DNA of 64,000 nt from NCBI RefSeq assembly GCF_001644645.1, contig NZ_CP011390.1, positions 4,336,001 through 4,400,000 of the forward strand, in the 5' to 3' direction. The DNA comes from Flavisolibacter tropicus. GTDB taxonomy: Bacteria; Bacteroidota; Bacteroidia; Chitinophagales; Chitinophagaceae. The notes below the pieces were generated by a model. The model was not told the origin of the DNA, did not search any database, and saw only the letters and a program-made list of their open reading frames with translations. Positions 56,419-64,000 of the stretch are shown one piece after another. The position numbers and the translations under genes were made by a program. Positions within the stretch are counted from its first letter, which is position 1, and each line of letters begins with the position of its first letter.

Positions 56419-58698
56419 CTATTTAGCTATAAAAACAATCTTGCCAGCTGCGCGCTCCTGCTGCTGTTCGTCGGTTACTAATACCAAATACACGCCAGTG
56501 GCCACGGGTTGGCCTTTGGCGTCTTTGCCATTCCATAGGGCTTGCCCTCCCAACGAGCGGGTTTGATACACCAGCCTTCCGTTCAGCTCAGTGATCTTCA
56601 CTGTACTATTAGCGGCCATTCCTTTTATGGCAATGACACCACTAAAAGTAGGCGGTACAGGATTGGGATAAATAAACAAGTCTTTCTGCATCACCGTGGC
56701 TTCAGTAGCAGTACCTCGATACGATACTAAGCCTTTGGCTGTGGCGATAAAAACATCGCCGGTTGTCCCATCTACAGCTATCTGTTGAATATCATTACTG
56801 GGCAGCGGACTGTTAGTTTCTGTAAAGCGTTGCAGTACTTTATCGCCTTCAGCACTGATCAACCATACACCATTGCGTGTACCAATCCATTTGCGGTCAG
56901 CACCATCTACAGCTATCGCTCTTACTTCTTCTCCTTTAAATAGATAATTAGCAAAATTGCCTTGCTGGGCTACTGGTAATATGGCCTCGCAGCCGGTAGT
57001 GGTGAAGGCATCAAAAGGACATTGAATAATACCAATGCCATCATTGGTGCCTACCCATATATAACCGTTTTTGTCTTTGGCTATTGTGAGCACTTCATTA
57101 CTGGGCAGGTTGCCATTGCCGCGGCCACTGCGGTACAAGCGCCACAGGTCGTCGGTTTTGTTGTCCAGCGTGTTATTGTGTTGGAGCAACAACAAGCCAT
57201 TGCCCGGCGATACGATCCACAACTGGTTGACATCGTCTATTAATAGTTGTGATACCGCATTATTGGTTAAGACGTATGGCGATGTAAAGGATTGCCAGGT
57301 GTTATCTTTTTTTAGCACATGCAGGTACGTTGCAGCGCCTGTGTTGGAAACCCAAAGATTTTGCTCATTGTCAAAGACCAATCCATTTATGCGAATGCTG
57401 GTTGGATCACTGACAGTACCACTAAGGGGCGCCTGCTGAATAATGTCAAATTGATTGTTGGACTTAAAGTGCAGTAGCCCTTTGCCAAAAGAGCCAATCC
57501 AAACTGTTTCATCGCGGGGATCGATGGCTATAGAGGCTAGGTCGTTAATACCTGCCAAAGCAGGGTGGGAGAGCTGGCTAATATTATGCCATTGCCTTTC
57601 CTTATACAGGTACAAACCAGCGGGTTTGTGTAAGGGATCTCCTATGTTGCTGGTACCGCCGGCTGTAGCATATAGCGTACTGGCATAGGCGACTAAATTG
57701 CCGCTAACTACTTGAAGAGGAGCATTAGGTTGGTAGGGTTCTACTTCGGTTGCACTAAAGCGTGATAGACCTGAGGTGGAGTCAGCTACCCATACCATTC
57801 CATTATTGACGAGTGCTTTTTTAGGAATAGCCGTAAACAACGGATGCTGAACGTTTCTGTAAGTTGTACCATCGCTGTTTAAAACAACTACCTGGTTGTT
57901 GCCAGCATTCTTCTGTGTTACTGCCAGCTTATTTTCTGTTGTATTGATAGAAGTAATGGCAGACCCATTTTCAAAGAAAAGATTCCAGCTTGAGCCATTC
58001 AGTACAAACAGCGAGTCGTTTTGCAATGCAATGATTTTACTATTGAGATTCACTACGCCCTTACATGCTGTTGCCGTTAATCCATTGTTGCCAGAAAGGA
58101 ATTCCCAGGAGTGATAATCGGCTGGGTTAGGATTTGTTACTGGTGTGCGTTTAAGTCCTTCTTCTGTAGCAGCATAAAAAAAGCTGGCATCCTTGGCTAC
58201 CATGTAAGTAGTTACATAATGGCCGTTATTACCGATGATCCAGGAGTCTCGGATCTCATACTTGTTGGCATCCAGCACAATAACCCCTAAGCCGGTAGAT
58301 GCATAACACAGGTTATTGTCTGTAAAAAAATGGTGAATGGTTTTATCGTGATTGACCGTTTCTCTTTTTAATTCAGGAATATTGATAATACCTTTTGTGG
58401 TGAGCACATCAATGTTGCTGCTGGTATAGCCAATCCACAGTTTTTGCGAAAGCTTATCAAATTGTATAGTGCTGATACCCGTCTCGCTGAGTCCAGACAC
58501 CTTGCTGAACCGCTCGATTTCTTCACTGGCCAGGTCCACACTAAAAAGGCTAAAAGGGGTAGCGGCATATATCCTATTAGTAGAAGCTGTAACATCGATA
58601 GCTATACCATAAGGTAGGTGTTCGCGCCAGGTGCCAATGGCAGGACTTTGAGCAAAAGCTTTGGTTACCAATACAAAGAAGAGTAGCAGATATCTCAC
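56419..58698 (-). CDS. porZ: PorZ-like T9SS component (beta-propeller protein)
   Basis: 759 residues with signal peptide MRYLLLFFVLVTKAFAQ. Starting GTWREHLPYGIAIDVTASTN, the PorZ N-domain signature, it continues with two blocks of propeller blades (VWIGSFGKGLLHFKSNNQ, YIWVGTNDGIGIIQ, KWIGTRNGVWLIS) and ends in a sorting-domain-like segment (LFIYPNPVPP, then LNGRLVYQTRSLGGQALWNG, VYLVLV). PorZ delivers anionic LPS to the T9SS sortase at the outer surface. It supports a working T9SS, required by the 1232-residue cargo. It is adjacent to recO. Confidence 0.86.
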   Translation of the reverse strand: MRYLLLFFVLVTKAFAQSPAIGTWREHLPYGIAIDVTASTNRIYAATPFSLFSVDLASEEIERFSKVSGLSETGISTIQFDKLSQKLWIGYTSSNIDVLTTKGIINIPELKRETVNHDKTIHHFFTDNNLCYASTGLGVIVLDANKYEIRDSWIIGNNGHYVTTYMVAKDASFFYAATEEGLKRTPVTNPNPADYHSWEFLSGNNGLTATACKGVVNLNSKIIALQNDSLFVLNGSSWNLFFENGSAITSINTTENKLAVTQKNAGNNQVVVLNSDGTTYRNVQHPLFTAIPKKALVNNGMVWVADSTSGLSRFSATEVEPYQPNAPLQVVSGNLVAYASTLYATAGGTSNIGDPLHKPAGLYLYKERQWHNISQLSHPALAGINDLASIAIDPRDETVWIGSFGKGLLHFKSNNQFDIIQQAPLSGTVSDPTSIRINGLVFDNEQNLWVSNTGAATYLHVLKKDNTWQSFTSPYVLTNNAVSQLLIDDVNQLWIVSPGNGLLLLQHNNTLDNKTDDLWRLYRSGRGNGNLPSNEVLTIAKDKNGYIWVGTNDGIGIIQCPFDAFTTTGCEAILPVAQQGNFANYLFKGEEVRAIAVDGADRKWIGTRNGVWLISAEGDKVLQRFTETNSPLPSNDIQQIAVDGTTGDVFIATAKGLVSYRGTATEATVMQKDLFIYPNPVPPTFSGVIAIKGMAANSTVKITELNGRLVYQTRSLGGQALWNGKDAKGQPVATGVYLVLVTDEQQQERAAGKIVFIAK

Positions 58699-58819
58699 TG
58701 CTCAAAAATATCAAAGCTTAACTAAACCATTGCGTTAAAGCTGTTTTATAGTAAAAATGAAAACTATGATGCCGCTATTCTCTCTAAACCCCTAATTCCC
58801 AATACCTTTATTATTCTCC

Positions 58820-58930
58820 CTTGTCAACTTATCAACTTGTTAACCTGTCAACCCTCTCTCAGCTCACAGCTAAAGCTCACCGCTAGCAGCTTTCATCAGC
58901 TAATCTTCACATCAGCTAATCAGCTAATTA
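58820..58930. repeat. Word repeats upstream of the RND transporter gene
   Basis: CTTGTCAACTTATCAACTTG, TTAACCTGTCAACC, then CTCAGCTCACAGCTAAAGCT, CACCGCTAGCAGC, and TCAGCTAATCTTCACATCAG, CTAATCAGCTAATT. Units repeat every 8-11 bp. It is the same style as at 56160-56410. Confidence 0.55.
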
Positions 58931-58969
58931 TCCTTTTTCCGTTTCTTTGTTAGAATAAAAAATAGGCCT

Positions 58970-61303
58970 ATGTGGAAATCCTTTGGAGAAGGTGTATTGC
59001 GTTACCGCTTGCCCCTGTCAATACTTTTGATTGCGGCTACGGTATTTATGGGCTGGCATGCCAGCCAGGTAAAACTGAGTTACGAGTTCTCCAGGGCTAT
59101 TCCTACCGATAATCCCAAATACATTACGTACCAGAATTTTAAAAAGCAGTTTGGGGAAGACGGCAACCTGCTGGTGATAGGCGTACAGACCCAGAATTTT
59201 TTTAAGCCGGGCTTCTTTAACGATTACAGGATTTTACAGCAAAATATCAAAAAAGTGACAGGCGTTGAAGATGTGCTGAGTGTACCCGCGGCTGTTAATC
59301 TTATTAAAAACGAGGCTACGGAGAAGCTGCAGCCAACACCTATTTTCCGGGATACTGTTTTATCGCAAAGCGAGTTAGATAGCAGTGCCGCTGCTTTCTA
59401 TAACCTGCCTTTTTACCAAGGGTTATTATATAATCCTCAAACCCATGCCTGGCTAATGGGGGTGCATGTGAACAAGGATATTATGTCCTCGCCCAAACGT
59501 TCGGCGCTGGTAGAAAAAATTGTGCAGCTAACCAATGCGTTTGAGGTTAAACAAGGTACCACCGTTTATTTGAGTGGACTTCCTTTGATCCGCACCATGA
59601 TGGCCAATAAGATACAGCGGGAAATGAAGTGGTTTACCCTGATTTCGCTGGCCCTGTCTGCGTTGATCCTGCTGTTGTTTTTCCGCTCCTTGAGTGCCAT
59701 GGCCTTATCGCTGGCGGTAGTTATAATAGGGGTGATCTGGAGCTTTGGTACCATGCACTTGTTAGGGTATAATATTACGTTGCTGACTGCCCTGATCCCG
59801 CCATTGATTGTGGTGATTGGGATACCCAACTGTATTTATTTTTTAAACAAATACCACACAAGCTATAAAGCAACGGAAAATAAACAGGAGGCCTTGGTAC
59901 AGATGATTGCCAAGATGGGGGTAGTAACCTTGTTTTGTAATATAGCGGCAGCCATTGGCTTTGCCGTTTTTGCGCTTACTAAAAGCCAGATTCTAAAAGA
60001 GTTTGGGGTAGTGTCTGGTATTAATATCATGCTACTGTTCTTCATTTCCTTGATATTGATTCCTGCAGTATTAAGTGTTATGGCTGTACCCAAAGCGCGC
60101 CATGTAAAGTACCTGGAGTCGCGCCGTTTGCAGCGCTGGCTAGATAGGTTAGAAGGCTGGTCGCTGGATCATCGCAAGACGATTTATGCGGTTACGGCAG
60201 CCGTATTAGTAGTAGCCATACTGGGTATTTTCCGTTTAAAGAGTGTGGGATATATTGTAGATGATCTGCCTAAGACCGATAAGATCTATACTGATCTGAA
60301 GTTTTTTGAAACACATTTTAGAGGGGTAATGCCATTGGAGATTGTAGTAGATACCAAAAAGAAATATGGTGTGTCGCGTAACCTCAATAACCTTAACCGG
60401 ATCGATACTCTTACACAATACCTGGCCTCCCGGCCATATATTGGCAAGCCTCTAACTATTACAGAAGGATTGAAATTTGCCAAACAGGCTTTCTTTGAAG
60501 GTGATAGTTTGAATTATACGATGCCTTCGGAGTATGATCTGCCGGCACTGGCACAGTACCTGCAAATGAAACAGGAAGCCGGTACATCCAACTCGTTCAC
60601 CAAGCTGGTGAATTCCTTTATGGATAAAGACCGTCAACTGGCACGTATAAGTGTGAATATGCAGGACGTAGGCAGTGCGCGACTACCGTTGATCTTAGAC
60701 AGTATACAACAGCAAACCAATCGTTTATTCGACACGGCCAAGTATAATGTACAACTAACAGGTAGCTCTGTTACCTTTTTAGAGGGTAGTCGCTATATCA
60801 TCAATGGACTTAAAGAAAGTATTTTCTGGGCATTCCTGCTCATTGCGCTATGTATGTTGTACTTATTCCGTTCTGGCCGTATTTTATTATGCTCGCTGCT
60901 ACCCAACATTGTGCCGCTGGTCATTACGGCCGGTGTTATGGGCTGGGTAGGCGTGCCGCTGAAACCTTCAACAGTATTAGTGTTTAGTGTGGCACTGGGG
61001 ATAGCTATAGATATTACCATCCGGTTTTTGGTCAACTACAAGCAGGATCAAAAACAGATAGCTGATACCAAGCAGAATGTAATTCAAACCATTCATTCTA
61101 CAGGGCTTAGTATTATATATACCTCTATTGTATTAATTGCCGGTTTTATAATCTTTTGTTTTAGTGGGTTTGGAGGTACACAGTCCCTGGGCTGGTTAAC
61201 ATCCTTAACACTTGTGGTGGCTACGGTTGCCAACCTTACCTTGTTGCCAGCGTTGTTGATTTCGTTGACGCCATCACGTAAGGATGTACGACAGGGTTTC
61301 TAG
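58970..61303 (+). CDS. RND superfamily (MMPL-type) exporter
   Basis: 777 residues with two repeated halves, each a membrane helix followed by a large extracytoplasmic loop and a block of five helices. Helix 1 is at about 13-31, helices 2-6 at 222-372, helix 7 at 403-424 and the last block at 635-770. The order fits MMPL/HpnN-like lipid transporters rather than multidrug AcrB types, which are longer. Members move hydrophobic lipids or hopanoids with proton energy. The substrate is unknown. No adaptor or outer-membrane partner is adjacent. Confidence 0.88.
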   Translation: MWKSFGEGVLRYRLPLSILLIAATVFMGWHASQVKLSYEFSRAIPTDNPKYITYQNFKKQFGEDGNLLVIGVQTQNFFKPGFFNDYRILQQNIKKVTGVEDVLSVPAAVNLIKNEATEKLQPTPIFRDTVLSQSELDSSAAAFYNLPFYQGLLYNPQTHAWLMGVHVNKDIMSSPKRSALVEKIVQLTNAFEVKQGTTVYLSGLPLIRTMMANKIQREMKWFTLISLALSALILLLFFRSLSAMALSLAVVIIGVIWSFGTMHLLGYNITLLTALIPPLIVVIGIPNCIYFLNKYHTSYKATENKQEALVQMIAKMGVVTLFCNIAAAIGFAVFALTKSQILKEFGVVSGINIMLLFFISLILIPAVLSVMAVPKARHVKYLESRRLQRWLDRLEGWSLDHRKTIYAVTAAVLVVAILGIFRLKSVGYIVDDLPKTDKIYTDLKFFETHFRGVMPLEIVVDTKKKYGVSRNLNNLNRIDTLTQYLASRPYIGKPLTITEGLKFAKQAFFEGDSLNYTMPSEYDLPALAQYLQMKQEAGTSNSFTKLVNSFMDKDRQLARISVNMQDVGSARLPLILDSIQQQTNRLFDTAKYNVQLTGSSVTFLEGSRYIINGLKESIFWAFLLIALCMLYLFRSGRILLCSLLPNIVPLVITAGVMGWVGVPLKPSTVLVFSVALGIAIDITIRFLVNYKQDQKQIADTKQNVIQTIHSTGLSIIYTSIVLIAGFIIFCFSGFGGTQSLGWLTSLTLVVATVANLTLLPALLISLTPSRKDVRQGF

Positions 61304-61499
61304 GTATATATACTTAGTACATGTTAATAATGGTTAAAAAAAAGCTTTTCTTTTTTTATATTCGGTGCAGCAGGTTATCCTGCTTATATGTCTTTTTATC
61401 CATTGTATTTACCATTAATCCATTTTTTGGTTTTTGGGGATGTGGTAAAAGACATAGATCATATGGTTTTTATTAACTATAGATAAATCTACATTGCAC
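61304..61499. promoter_or_regulatory. Upstream region of the susC gene
   Basis: 196 bp, AT-rich. A weak A/T-run hairpin (AAAAAAAAGCTTTTCTTTTT) at 61336-61355 could terminate the RND gene. A short dyad AGCAGGTTATCCTGCT lies near 61368-61383. TACATTG sits just before the susC ATG but misses the promoter consensus by one base. No ECF/FecR pair or other regulator precedes susC. Confidence 0.35.
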
Positions 61500-64000
61500 A
61501 TGAGGAAATTTCTACTGCTAGGCGTAGTGGCTTTGCTATGCACGCTACAGGTATGGGCGCAGCGCGCCATTACCGGCCGGGTGACCGACGACAAGGGCAA
61601 CCCGATCCCCAATGTATCCATTCAGGTAAAAGGTACTAACGTGGGTACCGTTTCCAAAACTGATGGTACCTATACTTTAACAGTACCAGCTAACGGCAAA
61701 ACAATCGTTTTTTCATCCGTTGACATGGGTACGCAGGAAGTGAGTATTGGTAGTCAAACAACCATCAACGCTTCGCTACAGTCTGCAGACAAGAATTTGC
61801 AGGAAGTAGTAGTAGTAGGTTATGGTACACAACGTAAAACAGAAGTTACAGGTAGCGTATCCTCTATTGCAGGTAACAAACTTCGTGACCAACCACTACA
61901 AAGTTTTGAACAAGGTTTGTCAGGTAGAGCCCCAGGGGTGAATATTTCTATCCCCAATGGTGTATTGGGTAATGCACCCATTATTCGTGTAAGAGGGGTA
62001 AACTCTATTTCACTTAGTTCTTCTCCATTGATCGTAATCGATGGTGTTCCTTCTTTTTCTGGTGACGTAGGTAGTGGTGCTACAGCCAGTAACTTGTTGG
62101 GCGACATCAACCCTTCTGATATTGAAAGTATTGAAGTGTTGAAAGACGCATCTGCTGCAGCCATCTATGGATCAAGAGCATCTGCGGGTGTAATGTTGAT
62201 AACCACAAAGAAAGGCCGTCAGGGCCGTGCCCGTGTTACCTATGAAGGTTGGGCCGGATGGACCAAGCCTTATAACGTAGTAGATGTATTGAATGCGCAG
62301 GAATTTACCGATCTGAAAAATGAAGGATTAGTGAATGCTGGTACAGCGCCCAATGGTACCACACGTGGCTTCTATACCATGAATGACGCTAACGGCAACC
62401 TTATCGATACCCGTTGGTATGATTACGTTTATCGTACAGGCTTTGCTCAAAGCCATAGCCTCTCTGTTTCTGGTGCAAATGATAAGACCACTTATTATTT
62501 CTCAACTGGCTTTACTGACCAGGATGGCATGTTTAAAAACAATGACTATAAACGAATGACTGGTCGCTTTACGTTGGATCATAAAGTGACAGATGCCATC
62601 ACTATTGGTGGTACATTCAATTATACCAGTACCAATACCTCTGGTCTGAATACGGGTTCTACAGGTGCGGCTTTCAATACGTCAGGTGCTGCACGTCTTG
62701 CTTTTGGTCTGGCACCAAACGTAAGCCCTTATAATGCAGATGGCAGTTATAACATCAATACGACATCTAACACCATTGGTCAAGGTGCTAATAAGTCAGC
62801 ACTGGCATTTACCAATGCTGTTATGTTGTTAGACATGGATAAGTTTACAACAGCCAATGATCGTGTACTGGCTAACATTTATGGACAAGTTAAGTTGATC
62901 AAAGGCTTAAACTTTAAAACTTTATATGGTATCGACAACCTGAATAGTGTTAGTGAAAGCTTCCAAAACGCTATTCATGGTGATGGTAATAGTACTGCCG
63001 GTAATGCTACTAATACCTTGTTACGCCCTCGCCGTTGGAACTGGCAAAATACATTGAACTATGATACGCGTATTACCGACAATCATGGTTTGAATGTGTT
63101 AGTGGGTGCTGAACAGCAATACACTAAAAATGACAACTGGGGTGCTAGCCGCAGAAGAGTGTCTGATCCTTTCTTTAATGAATACCAAGGTGGCTTCACT
63201 GAGATAGTGGCTTCTGGTAATGGCCTATCAGAGAACTTCTTACAGTCTTACTTTGGACGTGTTAACTATGACTACAAACGCAAATACTTCCTTTCTGGAA
63301 ATATTCGTCGTGATGGTTATTCTGCATTTGCCAACAAATGGGGTACCTTCTATGGCGGTTCAGCAGGTTGGGCTTTATCAGAAGAAGGCTTCTGGAACTC
63401 TTTAGGAATTGATAATGTTGTTAACACCTTCCGTCTGCGTGGAAGCTATGGAAAAGTGGGTAACTTCTCCGGTGTAAGCAGCTATGCATACCAAAGCCTA
63501 TATGGTTCTGGTCTTTATGGTTCTTATGCGACAATCGGATTTAACCAAGCTGGTAATAGAAACCTGACTTGGGAAAAAAGTGCTAAACTCGATGTTGGCT
63601 TTTCAGCAACAATGTTGAAGAATCGCTTAAATGTTGAATTCGCTTATTACAATAATGACATTACAGATTTGATCCTGAATGAGCCGCAAGCTCCTTCAAG
63701 AGGTGTTCCTGGAAACTCTATTGCGGCGAACATCGGCAGCATGGTTAATAAGGGTATTGAATTAAGCCTGGGTGGTACTGTTATTAACAAGAAAGACTTC
63801 TCCTGGAACTCTAGCATTAACATTACTACCGTTAAAAACGAAGTAACCTCATTAGCTAATAATAATGCTGATATCCTGGTTGCTACTGGTGGTTTGGAAT
63901 CTCCCTCTATGATACGGGTAGGAGAGTCTATTGGTAGTTTCTTTGCTGTTCGTACAGAAGGTGTTAACCCTAATAATGGACAAAGAATCTTTGTTCTTAA
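61500..64000 (+). CDS. SusC/RagA family TonB-dependent outer-membrane receptor (3' truncated by window edge)
   Basis: The frame opens at ATG 61500 and has no stop up to the window end, giving 833 codons so far (full proteins are about 1000). Signal peptide MRKFLLLGVVALLCTLQVWA, then a CarboxypepD_reg-like beta domain (about 22-105) starting AITGRVTDDKGNPIPNVSIQ. The TonB box or linker ELQEVVVVGYGTQ-like segment, the plug domain with RGVNSISLSSSPLIVIDGVP and IYGSRASAGVMLITTKKG, and most of the 22-strand barrel follow. It imports glycans or peptides with a SusD lipoprotein, expected just beyond the window. The substrate is not inferable. Confidence 0.95.
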   Translation, partial: MRKFLLLGVVALLCTLQVWAQRAITGRVTDDKGNPIPNVSIQVKGTNVGTVSKTDGTYTLTVPANGKTIVFSSVDMGTQEVSIGSQTTINASLQSADKNLQEVVVVGYGTQRKTEVTGSVSSIAGNKLRDQPLQSFEQGLSGRAPGVNISIPNGVLGNAPIIRVRGVNSISLSSSPLIVIDGVPSFSGDVGSGATASNLLGDINPSDIESIEVLKDASAAAIYGSRASAGVMLITTKKGRQGRARVTYEGWAGWTKPYNVVDVLNAQEFTDLKNEGLVNAGTAPNGTTRGFYTMNDANGNLIDTRWYDYVYRTGFAQSHSLSVSGANDKTTYYFSTGFTDQDGMFKNNDYKRMTGRFTLDHKVTDAITIGGTFNYTSTNTSGLNTGSTGAAFNTSGAARLAFGLAPNVSPYNADGSYNINTTSNTIGQGANKSALAFTNAVMLLDMDKFTTANDRVLANIYGQVKLIKGLNFKTLYGIDNLNSVSESFQNAIHGDGNSTAGNATNTLLRPRRWNWQNTLNYDTRITDNHGLNVLVGAEQQYTKNDNWGASRRRVSDPFFNEYQGGFTEIVASGNGLSENFLQSYFGRVNYDYKRKYFLSGNIRRDGYSAFANKWGTFYGGSAGWALSEEGFWNSLGIDNVVNTFRLRGSYGKVGNFSGVSSYAYQSLYGSGLYGSYATIGFNQAGNRNLTWEKSAKLDVGFSATMLKNRLNVEFAYYNNDITDLILNEPQAPSRGVPGNSIAANIGSMVNKGIELSLGGTVINKKDFSWNSSINITTVKNEVTSLANNNADILVATGGLESPSMIRVGESIGSFFAVRTEGVNPNNGQRIFVL

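Overview
The window is chromosomal DNA of a Bacteroidota bacterium, most likely a member of the Chitinophagaceae (inference). The evidence is a SusC/RagA-type TonB-dependent receptor, two proteins with type IX secretion (T9SS) C-terminal sorting domains (one is the secretion component PorZ), Bacteroidota-type housekeeping arrangements, almost no Shine-Dalgarno sequences, and repeated matches to the Bacteroidota -7 promoter box TAnnTTTG just upstream of start codons. One tRNA gene is present (tRNA-Arg, CCT anticodon). I see no rRNA, CRISPR array, prophage or plasmid functions.

Layout. 1-9 kb: the end of an outer-membrane barrel protein, OsmC, small unknown proteins, a PhnA/YjdM-like protein, an FkbM-type methyltransferase, a divergent Nramp-like transporter, tRNA-Arg, a YARHG lipoprotein and a TPR membrane protein. 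9-17 kb: an operon pairing a retropepsin-like protease with a secreted protein of four tandem glycogen-binding-like modules, then an SRPBCC protein, a DnaQ-type exonuclease, cdsA with a CPBP protease, and a dusB-type gene. 17-19.8 kb: a small accessory island with unknown proteins, a complete IS30-family element with 20-bp terminal inverted repeats, and a DUF3601-like gene. 20-27 kb: a hydrolase/membrane protein pair, a glutathione peroxidase, a 1232-residue T9SS cargo with Cys-rich repeats, and an aldehyde dehydrogenase. 27-31 kb: the cell-elongation pair mrdA (PBP2) and rodA. 31-44 kb: an MBL hydrolase, tryptophan 2,3-dioxygenase, purD, three tandem POT peptide transporters, a DUF1501/DUF1800 pair and an AlkB-like monooxygenase. 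44-54 kb: a barrel protein, an M48 protease next to serS, acetyltransferases, a frameshifted cyclophilin, gcvH, an ECF sigma/anti-sigma pair, vanZ-like and prfA. 54-64 kb: an amidohydrolase, recO, porZ, an RND/MMPL transporter and the first 833 codons of a susC gene that runs off the window.

The least ordinary content is between the genes. The spacers carry several families of short dispersed repeats: a GC-rich palindrome with a CCTTCGGGG or CCTAAAGGGG core at nine sites, a GTCCACGG-type element in three copies, word-like periodic repeats built on TTGACAAG, TTGAACAT and CACGTTTCACG, and a CT-rich repeat that ends in a TATCTTTG promoter box in front of two unrelated genes. They sit against stop codons, surround terminators, and in one case appear to supply the C-terminal codons of an enzyme.
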